Part shown: positions 23,901 to 36,417 of the stretch, piece by piece
Numbering within the stretch: the stretch's first letter is position 1
How the letters are laid out: each line of letters starts with the position of its first letter
From: Kappaphycus alvarezii
Taxonomy: Eukaryota; Rhodophyta; Florideophyceae; Gigartinales; Solieriaceae
DNA length: 64,000 nucleotides
Direction: 5' to 3'
Assembly: GCA_002205965.3 (NCBI GenBank)
Contig: NADL03000692.1
Span: 62,001-126,000 of the forward strand
Notes under the pieces: generated by a model
What the model was told of the DNA's origin: nothing
Database searches by the model: none
What the model saw: the letters and a program-made list of their open reading frames with translations, nothing else
Translations under genes and position numbers: made by a program

Positions 23901-24829
23901 GTACCCTAGCACATCTCGAATGAGTTTCCTCATGAAAAACGATTAGTTCTTTCCCTGTGCCGTCAGATCTACATATAGCATACGAGCAGTATTATCTTTC
24001 CAACCCAAGTTGTACTTTTCTTACATATGCGTCTGAACTGCAAAGGGAAGAGCAACATTAGTACAAGACTCAATACTGTCAAAAAACGCCCGTAGGGCTT
24101 TCAGAGCATTTTAAAATCCTATAAATCTGGGATAATACGGCTCAATCCCTTTTCCATCCGGTGCAGTAAGCCAATTTCTATACATAACATTGAGGTCAGA
24201 AAGTGGCTTAGGCGACTTCACTTTAACTTCCAACTCCCTTCCTCCTTTGGGAACCCTAACTGAAAATTATCCTGCAACGACTCCACTGTGTAGAGGAACA
24301 GCCACAGTCGAGCGTTTTGTACTCGTCCCTGGCTCCATACAGATGTAAATTGAAGCGGTTGAAAAATTTGCGGATTACTTAATTCTTTCCTCTTGGTCGA
24401 AGGTTGAGAAATTACAGACAAGTCCACAACATCCTGAACTGCTTTCTTTTTCTCAATTACTGGCTCATCGACAGTGCAACGTCTTCGTAACATGTGATTC
24501 TCCTATTCGGGTCAACGTTGGATAACGAACTATCTGAAAGGGCACAAATAACATGAAAAACGTACCAAATCTGTCAAGGTACTCAACTTCGCGCTGAAAT
24601 TATCTAATTTTTGTTCCAAGAACACAAGATCGCTTGACCAAACCTGCTTTGGTTTAACTCTCCGTTATTTCACCCGCGAAGAACTTCCGGCGAAGCTGCA
24701 TATCTGCCTTAGACGCTAACGTAAACATATCCGGTATTGTAGACGTAACACAAAGCTTTACCTCAGTTTAACAGTTTATGGCTACACACAGCCTTATATA
24801 AATCTCTGCTTAAAAGCTTGTGCAACCGA

Positions 24830-25310
24830 CATGATATCCCAATAATTCTTTCTGTTCGGTGGATGGAACTGATTGCAAGGTGAATGAGCCATCACCATTC
24901 AGCTCGCAATGTTATTCCCTCAAGTTTCGTGGCCCAGGCTTAGATATGAGATCGACCGATCAATTCGGTCTGGAGATATCGTTTGGTGCAATGTCCCTTT
25001 TCATTGTGACTTATTTCCTTATTTTAGTCAAGAATGCTGCACCTTTTAGGCACAAACCAATATTTTATTTATGATAACGGGTATTTTCGTGCAAGTTGCA
25101 CTACACCAGCGCACTTTGAGCCGTCCCAGAGTCAGTTTCATTCATTACTTCGAGCAAGACATGAGACGGTGAACGAAAGATTTAAAATTTTCAATGCTGT
25201 TGGAGCCATTTTTAGGCAAGACTTGCGGCTGTATGGTACAGTGCTTCATGCTGCTGTTCGACTTTCGGCCCTAATGATAATGAGAAGCGACCCCTAATTC
25301 GACTTTTCAT
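24830..25310 (+). pseudogene. DDE transposase relic
   Basis: The plus strand reads VDGTDCKVNEPSPFSSQCYS then LKFRGPGL. After a frameshift it continues as LLGTNQYFIYDNGYFRAS and then a C-terminal block with RHETVNERFKIFNAVGAIFR and LYGTVLHAAVRLSALMI. DGTD and DNGYF are the expected spacing of two catalytic aspartates in DDE nucleases whose family signature is DGTDF....PFSSKW.S.KF.GPG. It is truncated on the N-terminal side and frameshifted at least twice. It is the only recognisable coding relic in the AT-rich island. Confidence 0.65.
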
Positions 25311-25929
25311 TAAAATGTATTAAAAAAATTGTTTTTAAGAAATATCAAAATTCTGTTGACGCCGCCTGGAATGGCATTTTGCCAAGTCTTCGATGTTGGT
25401 AACAAAAACATAGATTACAGCTGAGTGTTTGGGAAATTTTTTATTTGCTCTCCATAATTTCTGTTTTTCCGCACCCCCAGTACTTGACGACTAACTTACT
25501 GTACTGCACCTGAGTTGAGTCTAATAGACTAAGTCACCTAGGATATGACTAGCAGTATGGGCTCATTTTGAGAGGGTCGATATTCTGATTTTTTTAATGT
25601 TAAACAGAAGGCGTGAAATTACATATTGTACTGTATTGCACGACGTTGGAGAGCTGCAATATTGAGTTCCTTTTGTGGTCTCTATGTTTCAGGGAAATTA
25701 TTAATATATTTCAGTAGGGTAACCTTCCCGAATGGCTAAAAAGTAGGCATTTAAGCTTTGGAAAAAAAAAAAATTGTGCGAGTTGGAAACAAAATCGCCA
25801 TTCGATTTGCCGCGAAACGGCGATGTTTCTTCTAAATAGAATTGGACTAATTCTATACTTACACCTAGATTTGCCACATCACCAATCCAGAACCCCCATC
25901 TCCACTCCTGTCGGTTAAATGTAGTAAGC

Positions 25930-28860
25930 GCTCATGAAAATTCGGCTTCGGCTTCCTCCGTCGCCAAATGCAGCAAAGAATCACCTATAGCATCAACAAG
26001 AATGTCAACCACCATTGCTACGGCTGCTCGATCCGCCGTCAACTTCCTCCTGTCGCTTATCATTGTACCCGGACGCCTCCCTCGTCCTCGCTTCAAGAAG
26101 GTAAGTGGTACCATTCCCGCCACCTGCTTCTTAATACAACTGCAATAACTCTTTTCCGTATTCTCCAGAGGCACGCGCTGACGCTTTTTTCCTTCCCGAT
26201 CCGATCTTCAGCTTTACGTTTCTCCTTCCGCAGATTCTCGAGTTCATTCTCCTCCTTATTTCTCGATTTCTCCTCTAACTCCCTCTGTTTTGCCGCCTGC
26301 TCTTCCTGCTTCCTTGCTATGGTTTCATCAAGCGTCAAGTTCTCAGCATTGGACGGTGGGTTGTACAACACACATGTATGGGTTGGCAGATTGGTACTTG
26401 CTTCGATTGATGTACTGGGTTACGAGGCCGCATTGCCTACGCGTAAGACATCGCTCTCTGTCTCCACCTTTTGAAACACTGTATTCATCCTATGCAGTAC
26501 AGTTGATGGTCCATCCCCACCGGCGACGATTGCTGCCATCTCTTTGTACGCTTGAGCATCGCTCTGGCGCTCCGGAAGTTCCCCTTCTTGTAGTGCAATG
26601 CGCGGTGCGCGGTTCATCTCGTCTAGGAACGGAACACTATCAGACAATGAGAGAAACAACACACACACACCAAGACCCACAGGGTGTTCGCTGTCTCTCT
26701 TTCTCTTTAAGCACCCTGCGATGTAGTAGCACAGCTAGCCGGTGGGGAGGAGAAGTAGAGCTGGAAGAGCGAGGGTGATTTCTTGGACGGCTGGACGGTA
26801 TACTTGTCCTCCGGGTTGTAAGGACGGGCCGTGGTCCGCGGAATGCTAGAACCTTAATAAGGATCGATTCCAAAGAACTGTAGACACCAGGGGTGTAATA
26901 CTGGACAAAGAAGATCTAGAAGTCGATCAGCAGTGCTGAATATCTCCTTTGGAGATAAGGATGTTGTCACCAACGACAAACTTGAAGTTCCTATTTATAT
27001 ATAGACGCCGGAGTCCGGGCGCCAAGGGTGAGTAAATATCACAAATAAATAACAAAAAGGATAGCATAATATTGGATAGAGAGGGATAATTAAAAAGGGG
27101 GGCCCGGGCGGATAAACGTGGCTATAGCCAAGGTTGCAGATGGCAAGGTTTCTGCAAAGGCGGAAGTTGGGAGTCAAGTTCAGAGCCACACGGGTGACTG
27201 TTTAAATATAGGTCCCTAGTGGCCAGGTAGGTATAAATAATAGTTAGCTAGGTTAGAGTTATCTACGACGGCTACGACAGCGGGGTGAGTGAAGTTAAGG
27301 TCAGCCAAGTAAGGGAGATCCAAGTTAGAGATAAGTAAATTCGACACTTGGCACAATAAGTGCCTTTTACCTGCGAAAATATCAGGTACAATTTGGGTGC
27401 CGAGTGGTCCGGACTGCAAGCCCTAAAGCCCTATGGGATGAGCATACAGTACCGGAACAATAGTGGGCGACAAGCGAAAATTGCCCTTACTGTACAGTGC
27501 AGTGGCCGCTGGTTAGCAGTGAATCAGATCGAAAAAATATCATCAAAATCAGCTCTGTGTGAGTGCTAATTGCGCTACACTTCTCCGTGTCTAACCTTGC
27601 TCCGAAATTGTTTGCCGAGCCCGGCTTGGAATGGGAAAACCCTGATATCCGCAAAACTGGATAGGATGTCTTGACAGGTGAGTTGTTTATATCCTTATAC
27701 TCTACAACGAGGTTAAAGCAGACCTTTACATGGTCGTAAGAGCCATCAGAACAAAATTCGTTTCACAACCTCGGTCCTGACTCCTTGAATCGCATGTTAA
27801 CAGCTTGGTCACACGGCTGGAGGAAGTGAATAGTGTTGGCACGGGAGATTACAGCAATGATTTCCTGACGACGGCACGCTGCAACCATGCGATCCCATCA
27901 CGCGATGAAAGCCCTTCACTTCCGGCATAAGGTTTGATGTGTTTAGGGATTTGTTTAACTACGGCCTCCATCAAGGCTATCTCCATAGAGCCGTTTTCAC
28001 TCACCTGTATAACAACAGCCGTGGAAGGAAATCATCCCGGCCGTGCGAAGCGCTCACAAATCCCCGATTGTGCTGCATCTTGAGGCAAACCCTGTATAGG
28101 AGAAAAACAATTCTCACAGATGTAATTTCCTTCTACGATGAAGAATGGAGGGTCTTGAGGCCGCTAGAAGAAACGCAGACAACTGCGGCTATTTGTGTAG
28201 TTGAGGCGTAAGTTGTACTGCATCTGTTAAACTCGCCATGGTGAGTTGAGACTGACATGAATGCCTTTTCTTTTCTGCCATATGTGACATCCACTGCTGT
28301 TTCATGAAGATTTCATTCACGATTTTGGTTTGTCCGCAAGCCGGGGCTCTCCTCTCCTAGTTTCGAGATAATAGAAAAGAAAAGTTGGACATGCTCCTGG
28401 TTCTCCGCCCAAATCTTGCTCACTTCCTTTGGCTTCTGTACTCAAAACGCTAGCTTACGATGCCGTGCTCTGAACGCCCGCAGTTCATCATTGCTAGGTA
28501 CCACATTCCTATATACTTTCCAATAGTCCGTAGCTACACGCACCATTATGTATCGAAGCCCTTCGTATCTAGTAGCTGCTCCACTCTCCGCCGCCATCAT
28601 CAAACGATCTACAATCATCTGCTATTCCTCGACCGTGAGCACAGTTGCTCTTCCCTTTCGCCGCTCCCAATCCGCCATGGCCATGCATCCTTTTTCCTTA
28701 ATGTCTTTTGCCATGATGTCAACGACACAGCGCGGTAAATTTGTTGTAGCCGCAATCTCGCTGTTGGACATGGTGAGGGCACCTTGCGCACGACGATGGA
28801 TGAACTTGGCTCCCTTGAGGCGGTTGACGTTCCGCTGGGCTTGAGTGTGTGTTGAGGTCT
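25930..28860 (-). pseudogene. pogo-type transposase pseudogene (copy 1), interrupted by an LTR-like insert
   Basis: From 28,850 downwards the minus strand reads a helix-turn-helix-like start (MSNSEIAATTNLPRCVV), then WERRKGRATVLTVEE, then VPSNDELRAFRARHRKLAF. The catalytic core follows: NLHETAVDVTYGRKEKAFMS near 28,270 and HNRGF near 28,060. A block FLQPCDQAVNMRFKESGP near 27,790 matches the LQPLDV...FK signature of pogo/Tigger DDE nucleases. The charged coiled-coil end (EEQAAKQRELEEKSRNKEEN) lies near 26,300, on the far side of the LTR-like insert. Many frameshifts and stops make it inactive. Confidence 0.6.
26879..27355 (-). repeat. possible solo LTR
   Basis: This 477-bp block begins TGTGCCAAGTGTCG on the minus strand and ends with CTACA, giving TG...CA ends. 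A strong TATATATAAATAGG box lies at 27004-26991. It separates two parts of the pogo pseudogene. I see no matching target duplication (AGAAC against ATAAG), so the boundaries are tentative. Confidence 0.4.
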
Positions 28861-29639
28861 TCTTCTTCCTCGCGTGCCTATGTATGGTCGGTGAAAGGAG
28901 TAAAAGGCGTGTTGGACTTGGTAAAAATGGAAAAAATGGATAGGGAACAGTAGGGCTGTGTGAAGGCCCAGGAGGGGCACATAAGGTTGGGATATACTGA
29001 GGGGTGGTAAAAAAGTGTGGTAGGGTGCTGTAGAGGCTGGAGAAGTGGTCTTATACTTTGGCGGGAGCATGGTGTTCGGTGCCTTCAAAAAACACACTGC
29101 CTACTTTTAGTCTACTTTTTAGACATTCGGGAGGGGTAACACCCTTTATTCACACATCTAAGCTGAGTTCACAGTTTTTCGCATCAAAAATATTTTTCCA
29201 TACCCTGTCTTGCATGGGTCCTCAGGCTCCAACCCAATTGAGAACGTATATGGCGCGCTTTCTAAAATTTTCATATCAGCGACAGGCAGCTCAAGTCTTT
29301 CACTAACCTGAAGGCGTTAATTCTCGCGGAGTGGGCTCAGTTTGGGTGTAAGTTGCGTTATAATTGGTCAACAGTATCACCAATCGATGCAAAGAGGTAA
29401 TAGAGAGTGGAGGAGGGATGAACAAGCACGAAGGAATGATTTTGCTTGCCATGACCAAAAATTGCTCCATATTAATGGTCATTATCAGGTTTCCTGCCCT
29501 TGGTAGCTTTTTCGGATATTTTTTGAACAATTCCGAATGTAGTTGAAACTTTGTTAAGAGGTTGAGGTCGTTCTTGGGAACAGTTCTCGCGGCGAAGGGT
29601 CGTTACTGGTCAACCAGGCTCTTACCGCTTCTGAACGAC
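28861..29639. other. intergenic, no gene recognised
   Basis: Only short overlapping ORFs are present, and none shows a family motif. The part next to 28,860 could be the 5' flank and terminal region of the neighbouring pogo copy. Confidence 0.4.
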
Positions 29640-30520
29640 GTGTGCCAAATGCATGGTAACCTTCTCGTCACTGACTAAGGCTCCTCTCACCCCGCCTTCG
29701 GAGCTGCCTTGCCCTTCAATCGTCAATCTCATTTAAATCAGCACGGCAAGAGGTCAGCACAAAGGAGTTTGCTCACATGAAATTTGGCTGAAAGTACCCT
29801 GTCCCATCTGTCACGCCGCTTAAGCCACACGAGGCGGCATTCGTGTGCTTTCCTTCCGACACAATGCTGCCGTTCCTTACCTACAAGCACGTCAAACCAC
29901 TGCGACGAAGGTCTCGCCTGAAGACTGGAACGTAGTCATCATCGCCGGCACCTCTTTCTGCCAGTCCACACAGATTCACTACCGTTGAAGTGTCATTTCC
30001 TGCAATACCTCGACATCTGTGGTGACCACTCCGGCGACAGCTGCATCTCTGGTTTCGAACAAATTCACCGTCACAACTCTGCACGTAACGTTTTTGCCTA
30101 CTACGTCTTGCAAGGCGATGGCCGGACTACAGCAGGGTTGAAGTTTAAATCCTCATCCCTGTTACTGACTACAGACCTGCCTATATTCTTCTGGTGCAAC
30201 CCATCATTCACCCTGAAGACGGCCTCCCGGACCGCCTTATCGCCTGTGATGTCGCCGTTACGTCACCTTTCGAGCCGTCCTCCGTAACGAAGGCTACGCA
30301 TGTCGCTAGCTGGTCTGTCGCCCACATGCACCACCGCACTGTCCAGTACCTAGAGGACCAGCTCTCCAAGCGCCTATTGCTCCCATTCCGCTACCCATCC
30401 GGCCATCTAGGCTTCCTTTTCTACCTCCTGGGTTTTTTTCGGCTCCCTTGGCGCGGCATTTCCAGAAACTGTCTCTTTCACCGAGGTTTTGTACCGCCTG
30501 TCTCTAGCAGATGATAACAT
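29640..30520 (+). pseudogene. LINE-type ORF, C-terminal fragment (copy B)
   Basis: The plus strand reads CGDHSGDSCISGFEQIHRHN near 30,010, corresponding to the zinc-binding GDH..C followed by RHN that precedes the nuclease-like module. Then come YRPAYILLVQPIIHPEDGLP near 30,180 and IACDVAVTSPFEPSSV near 30,240, the RPADILV and DVTVVSPF motifs of this family. A helical tail follows (HHRTVQYLEDQLSKRLLLPF). Frame changes occur throughout. It lies in the same orientation as copies A, C and D. Confidence 0.5.
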
Positions 30521-30605
30521 TAGTCCACGAGTTTGCGGGACTCTGTGAAAAATATGTAGTGCTTGGTACTTTTACTTTGGTCCGGTAAACACGGCTTCTC
30601 AGGAG

Positions 30606-32441
30606 CTAACTTAAAAAGAGAGTATTAGTCGTGTAATACTCAGGAGACCACATTTTCATGTCCCCTGCTGGTACCAAGCTCGCTGGGTTCCCAGTAACAG
30701 GCTGCTCTGCGTCTATGACGACACCGCGGCGGTTGGTGGCAGTTTTTGGAGGGCCACGGGGGAATGGGAGTGTGGTGGGGAGAGAGTCAGGACACAAGCT
30801 GAATTTATTTCGCAACCAACCAGCCTATCACGACGGCTGTATGCTTGCCAGCTTTCTACCAATAGCCATCCTTCGCTCTCTAAGGAAAACGGGAGTATGG
30901 ATTGCTTCCCCATATCTGTCCACTCTATCCCGTGCCGTAACAAATCGAATTAATTCCATAAAACAGAGTTTCTGCTCTTTTGAAAGCATGTCCTGCGCTC
31001 TCTTGAGATCTAGAAAGCGCTGCTTTTCCTTGTCTCTTTTCTTCCTCTCCTCCTCAATTTCGATCATAGCCTCTAAAAATCCTCCTTTGTTAGGCCCGGC
31101 CCAAAGTAGAATCAACGAAGCCGCCTCTATTAATTGACTCAGGTGGCCTGAACCTCTTATACTCTAAACATAAACGACTACAATGAGAATTAACAGACTG
31201 TAAGCTGACTAATTGATTACAATTACTATCCCTCCGAACTTCATCTGGTACAGCATTAAGCAGAGTAAACGGCCAAGATCCAGCACACATAAATCCAGAG
31301 GTTATGTTTGACTCTGTAAATGTATGACCATAACCCTGCATCAAACAAGACCACAGTTCCAGTCCTCCCAGCTTGTCGCCCTCAAGCACAAATCCAGCAA
31401 GCAATTACAATCAGTCGCAACAAGCGCATTGGAAGGCACACTGAAATGACCAAATAAGGAGACATCTAAAGGCTGCAGCCGGTCACTGGTATGTACTGGT
31501 AGTGCCATAACCAATATCCGATTCTTTTTAAACTTCGAAATTACAGAGCTCGACATGTTTGAACGCAACGCATCTAAAAATAAAACCTGCCAAAAGTATG
31601 TGTGAACACTCGTCTTACCTGCGGTATAAATACCTTCACCAACTTATAAAATACAAATGCTTCCAAATTTGCAATATCCTAGCGCCAAAAAATCATCCTT
31701 GGCGAACTACCCTAGAAACAGGAACTGACTGGATTGCATCGGAAAGACTTGGTTCCCTTACACCCTTAAACACCACTGCAGGGAAAACAGGTTTCCCATC
31801 AGCACGCACAGCAAGTAGAAATGAAATTCGGTTGGTGTATCGAAAACCAACTTTCGGCAGCACAGCCGTTTTCCAGCCTTCGTTATCACCCTATTGCTTC
31901 CTTCCCATGTAGATCTCTACCTGGAGTGAATCCAGTGTCATCTAAGTTATACACCTGCTCCATACTTGTAATACTATACCGCGAGTACATGTTGCTTACT
32001 TGCGCAAACAATGAGGACAACGTCCGGTTGTTGAATAAAATGTTCCGAATATCTTCTAAAAATCTCGTGGTGAGACGTGAGAGCTTGTTAATGTGGCGGT
32101 TTATAAAGGCTGAGACCGAAGTCCTTGAAAATTTGCTTTTGGATAAAACGTCACGATTCGTATCTTGCTGCGTAATGTTTTTTGGCGAAGTGGCGGGCCA
32201 GAGTCGAGACTTCTGCTGGATCTACGTACGGTTGCTCATTTAGAAATTTCAGTACCTTCTGTGCCAATATCTTCTCCTCTTGAAACGTAAGCGCTGTGCA
32301 CTTGAGGGGGCCTGTGTGAAGGTATAAGTCGCTTTTCGTTTTCGTAATTCTTGGGCTAAGCTTGTGGAGCCATTGATTAAGGGAAGAGCGCGATGATGTT
32401 GGTTCTTGCTTCAGTTGGTACTCCAGTTGTGCATTTTTCAT
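30606..32441 (-). pseudogene. pogo-type transposase pseudogene (copy 2)
   Basis: The start at 32441 gives an N-terminal DNA-binding region (SSRSSLNQWLHKLSPRITKT, then LTFQEEKILAQKVLKFLNEQ) like the CENP-B/pogo HTH pair. The DDE core is recognisable at 31,560-31,440 as VISKFKKNRILVMALPVHTS followed by DRLQPLDVSLFGHF. Downstream lie ITSGFMCAGSWPF near 31,290 and a charged helix (IEIEEERKKRDKEKQRFLDL) near 31,050. The tail ends with VVIDAEQPVTGNPAS near 30,700. Frameshifts and stops occur in the core. It is a different subfamily from copies 1 and 3, judging from the N-terminus. Confidence 0.65.
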
Positions 32442-33218
32442 ACCGGAACCGCATTCAATCGCTAGCTTCGCATTTGCAAGGACTGCAATCGCTAGTTCTG
32501 CTTGTCTTTTGGAAGGTTTAGTGAATGGATGTGTGTTATCATGTCAAAAGATCCGAGATTGGGGCTTCGCCACCTTTTCCTCATTAAAAAGTGAAGAGTT
32601 TGATTGATATTGCAAGGAAATTTCGGTTTTCTATTTTGGGGGGAGACTGCAGAGACCGTTCTCTAAAGGATCACATTTTCAACTCTAAACGGTCATTTTC
32701 TGTCTCTTTTCTTGTATTTAATGCTTACCAATCTCTCTAAATTTTGCTTCGTTTGGTAGGGAAATCATTCGCCATTGCCGAGATACATGCATTTTTCCTA
32801 CAACGGTAGGGATTCTTTTAAACGTTTCGTCTGTAGTTTATCACATTAAAAATTTTGGTTTTTCCAATTTTTCCAATGTCATACATCTCATGGGCATCCC
32901 GTAAGCTCTTTCACTAGTGTTACACCTCAGACACTGCTATTTACACGTGTATCCACCAGCGCATCAGTTGGGCTGTGTGGTCGTCGGTGGCCATGGCCAT
33001 CATATCTCGGACTCCACTGCACGTGGCCGACATGGTCCATCTAGTTGCATCGATGTCGCCGTATACTCTGAATATTGGAGTAAAATTATAGAGCTCACGC
33101 TACCGCAGAATTCTGATCGCGGACATAGAATTCTGCATGGCGGCAATGCTGAAGTTTATTGGGCAATTGTTACAAAATTCTGTTAAAACATAAATTACGC
33201 TAAACGGAATTTTGCAAC
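32442..33218. other. intergenic, no gene recognised
   Basis: Nothing convincing is coded here. It probably contains the ends of the pogo element on the left and the Harbinger element on the right. Confidence 0.4.
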
Positions 33219-34490
33219 TTGTTAGAATTACATGAGAAGGCTCTCTTCTTGTCATTCACAGCACGACTAGTCCCTATCATGACGAACCACAGTCAGAAGG
33301 ATCACATCGTTGGTGCCTTGGAGCTAATAACGGATTTACAGTGCGTGATAACGCAGCGAATGGTTGGTGCGTCCGCGTTTGCGTCTATTGCAATATTGTT
33401 TCAAGCAGCCTGTATATTCGTTCGTTGCCGCAACACCTTTGTCAACCATCATCACCGCTCCCAGCGCATTGAACTAATGGACTTTAGGTTTAACTTCAAT
33501 GTGCTCAGCGATATGGAGTGTCTGCTTTACTTCAGATTTCAGAAACATTATATACCAGAGCTTCTTAACATAGTGGCTTGGTCGATGACTAAAGAGTATA
33601 CTTCGCGTAATCGATATGGATGCAAAACGCTTCTTGCAGCCTGTATTGTGATTCGTCGGCTAGCTGCTCCAGCGCGCTGGATTTATCTTGACGAGATGTT
33701 TAGGAAACACAGGTCCCAGCTATCAGAAATATTTTGGGAAGCGCTGAAGCATTTCCTCAATGCTCAAACGCATTCCTTCACCGGAGAATTGGATGCATCG
33801 TTTATTCAACCGCGTCTACAGAGCTACGCCAATGCAGTTAATCAGTTGTCCAATTGTCTATCGAACTGCTTTGGGTTTATAGACGGTACCGTTCTTGGCA
33901 TAGCAAGGCCGAAGGGAAATCTAGCGCAGCTCGTTGTGTATGACGGTCTCAAGCGGAAGTACGCTCTCAAGTAACAAGCGATGAACATGCCTGATGGAAT
34001 AGCCATGCATCTGCCACGTACATACGGTCCCATGGAGGAATGACGGCACGACTGGACGTTGTATTCACGATCTGGCTAGATGAGGTGTTGCCTTTGGTGC
34101 TTGAGTAAGGCGGTCGGCAGTATTTCATCTATGGGGACTTAGTATACAACAGGAGGTGGTACTTGGAGGTTCCCTTCCAAGAAGTATCACTCACTGCGGC
34201 GCAAGAATCCATTAACCAGGCCATGTCGGGGCAAGTATAACAGTGGAGTATTTTTCAAAGAACTCAAAATGCACTTCGTAACCGTGGACTTTAAAAGTAA
34301 GATGAAGCTCGTCGAATCGCCTGTTGATATGCTGTATACCGCGTCGATGCTCCTATAAACTTTCCTAGCTGCTTCTACCCAACAAAAATACCTCAGTACT
34401 TCAAGATAACCCCACCTACTCTCGAAGAGTACGCCACACATAAGGACTTGCAAAGGTAGGATGCACTAATTCCAGGACACTTCGCACAAA
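33219..34490 (+). pseudogene. PIF/Harbinger transposase pseudogene (copy 2)
   Basis: An open 251-codon stretch (33219-33974) carries the N-terminal helical region (LYFRFQKHYIPELLNIVAWS, YTSRNRYGCKTLLAACIVIR) and the first catalytic motif, GFIDGTVLGIARP. It then meets a TAA after KRKYALK. Out-of-frame continuation gives GRRHDW, YGDLVYNRRWYLEVPFQE near 34,130 and a C-terminal block ending near 34,350. The order matches copy 1 at 10.7-11.6 kb residue for residue in several blocks. Harbinger transposases work with a Myb/SANT-like partner; a candidate lies at 37 kb. Confidence 0.8.
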
Positions 34491-35000
34491 TTTAAAAAGT
34501 AAAATTTGAAAACAACGTCCGTTTTGCTTGTTCTCGGTGCGTTCGAAAGCGGGCAGTCTCCCTTTCGGAGCACACTATAATCATTAATCTCAAAAATATA
34601 ACAAAAAGGCCGAAATATGAAACACTGCATGCTTCCCAGGCCGATTGAAAACCAAAAAAGTGCCTAATGATCGGACGACGGTGAGATTTTGCCCAAAAGA
34701 TCAGCACGAAAATGAAACAAATTTGCCTATCACGTCACATTTCTACTTCCGCTCGCGTCGCATCTCGGCTCTCTTCTTGGCAATTGCTCGACGAACCTAT
34801 CAATAGTACTCTCTTCTTGAATGCGGCCACGGGCTAGTTGCACAATTTGGAACGACGAACAGCTACAAACTCGTTGACGAGCTCGCGATTGTTTGCCTCT
34901 ACTGCTCGCTTCTTTTGAATGTCAACTTGGCGCTCTTTAGCACGCCTTTTTTCAGCGGCATTCTTCCTATGCTGCACACTGCTGTACGCCTCGATCAAAC
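34491..35000. other. intergenic, no gene recognised
   Basis: Short unassigned frames only. The right part may be the C-terminal coiled-coil and UTR of the adjacent pogo copy. Confidence 0.35.
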
Positions 35001-36417
35001 TTAAACATTCTCAAATGTCACAACCTCCCCGTAGGTAGTATCTATATATCCTGACGATTGTAAAACTGCATCTTCCCCAAACAATTTCTCCTCCATTTCC
35101 AGACGCTTCGCTTCGAAGAGAGCAGAAAGCTCTTCCAGGCCTATAATTTCTGTTAGATTATTGGGAGCCGCTTGACGCCGGGTGGACAACAGTTGGTTTT
35201 TGTTCAACGGCCATTTGCCGGAACGCTTAAAGTAACTTCTAATGTTGCGGATAGTGAACGACTCAATATATGTGTGCCGGGTTAAGGAGCAAAATTCATA
35301 GACATTCCAATTATCAGTACCATCGCGACGAGCGACGTCACACATAGCCTCGTTCAGCGTACGTTTAAACGCTCCAAAAAGAAAGACATCAAGTGGTTGC
35401 TTCTTCCGCTCGTATGAGCAGGCAGTGCATACACGACTATGTTGTTCTCACGAAAAATATCCAAAACATGGAGCGAGACGTGTGGACGGTAGGCGTTATA
35501 CGTCAACAAATCCTCGCACCCGTCAGCTATCAAAGGTTTGAAATGTTCAACAAGTTTAAGGGCCCAATTATAAAAGTTCTTCGGGTCAACAAAACCAAGC
35601 GCATCTCGTTGGACGAGTACGGAGCCGGCCCGTAAAAATGCGGCAGGGCTTTCAATTGTCGTCACACCATTTCGAACGACTTACGGTATGGTATGCGTTT
35701 TCCCCTCAAAAAAATAGACGTGGACCGGTGCCTCCTGCCGCAGATACTGTAGGCATCAGCGTCACTCGATGCTCATGAAGAAATTTCGAGACTTTCTGAT
35801 CGTGGCAAGCATTACGGGGAATATACCGTTTGCGTCATTTTCTACCGTTACTATCTTTGGAAGGCGTCATACCACATTCATCGAGATTCTTTATACATGT
35901 TTCGTCAATATTGTACTCTTCGATTAATTTTTCGATAGTGAAGAGATGTTTAGTTAGCACCTCGGCACCACACTCTGCAAATCGCTTGGCTTCTTGTATT
36001 TTTCGGCTTCGAGAATTTGTTTTTCTTTGTATGTCGATGCTTAAATCCTTGAATCCATTTCGATCCGGGAATGCCTTGTCTAAAAGGTATCCAAAGGCGG
36101 CAAGCTAGTGGCATGCAGATCACCATAATAGACACTGTCTCAACGAGATTACGGTTATTTAGATGTATTTCTCTGTTCACATATTGACAGAGAATCCCGA
36201 CAACCATTTGTTCTTCCTTCTCAGTTAGAGCTGTCAAACGGCCGGCGCCCCGCTCTGCCATTGCTTCTACCTTCTTTTTGGCCTCGTGAAGTGTAGATCG
36301 CGGGATTGAACTCCAACTTGCAGCTTGTCGCAAGCTTAACTGCTTTGATAACACTTGTAAAACAGACAATTGACGCCGGCGGAGGCGATTTCGGGGGAAC
36401 TTGGGGAGAGCAGACAT
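35001..36417 (-). pseudogene. pogo-type transposase pseudogene (copy 3)
   Basis: The start at 36417 opens a psq-type helix-turn-helix region (QLSLRQAASWSSIPRSTLHE), then LTEKEEQMVVGIL, then RQGIPGSKWIQGFKHRHTKK, a typical CENP-B second HTH ending. The nuclease core is in pieces: KRISLDE-like context near 35,620, DGCEDLLTYNAYRPHVSLHV near 35,500, NNIVVYALPAHTSGRSNHL near 35,420, and QPLDVFLFGAFKRTLNEA across a frameshift near 35,380-35,345. The C-terminal part has FTIRNIRSYFKRSGKWPLNK. At least five frame changes make it inactive. Confidence 0.75.

Larger units (their letters stand above)
11610..25870. other. AT-rich, gene-poor island
   Basis: Composition drops here to roughly one-third GC by eye, with local stretches far lower (13021-13080 has about 10 G or C in 60). 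DNA on both sides is near half GC. The longest ORFs (141 codons at 15856-16281, 123 at 20104-20475, 77 at 20511-20744, 91 at 24493-24218 minus) show no motif that I recognise and are near what AT-rich DNA gives by chance. A DDE transposase relic sits at 24.8-25.3 kb. I looked for plastid or mitochondrial coding sequence and tRNAs and found none. It could be an AT-rich centromere-type region, an old gene desert or decayed foreign DNA. Confidence 0.7.

Noticed and set aside
11610..25870. Organelle (plastid or mitochondrial) DNA inserted in the nucleus
   Set aside because: The low GC suggested it, but I could find no organelle gene, rRNA or tRNA sequence in either strand.
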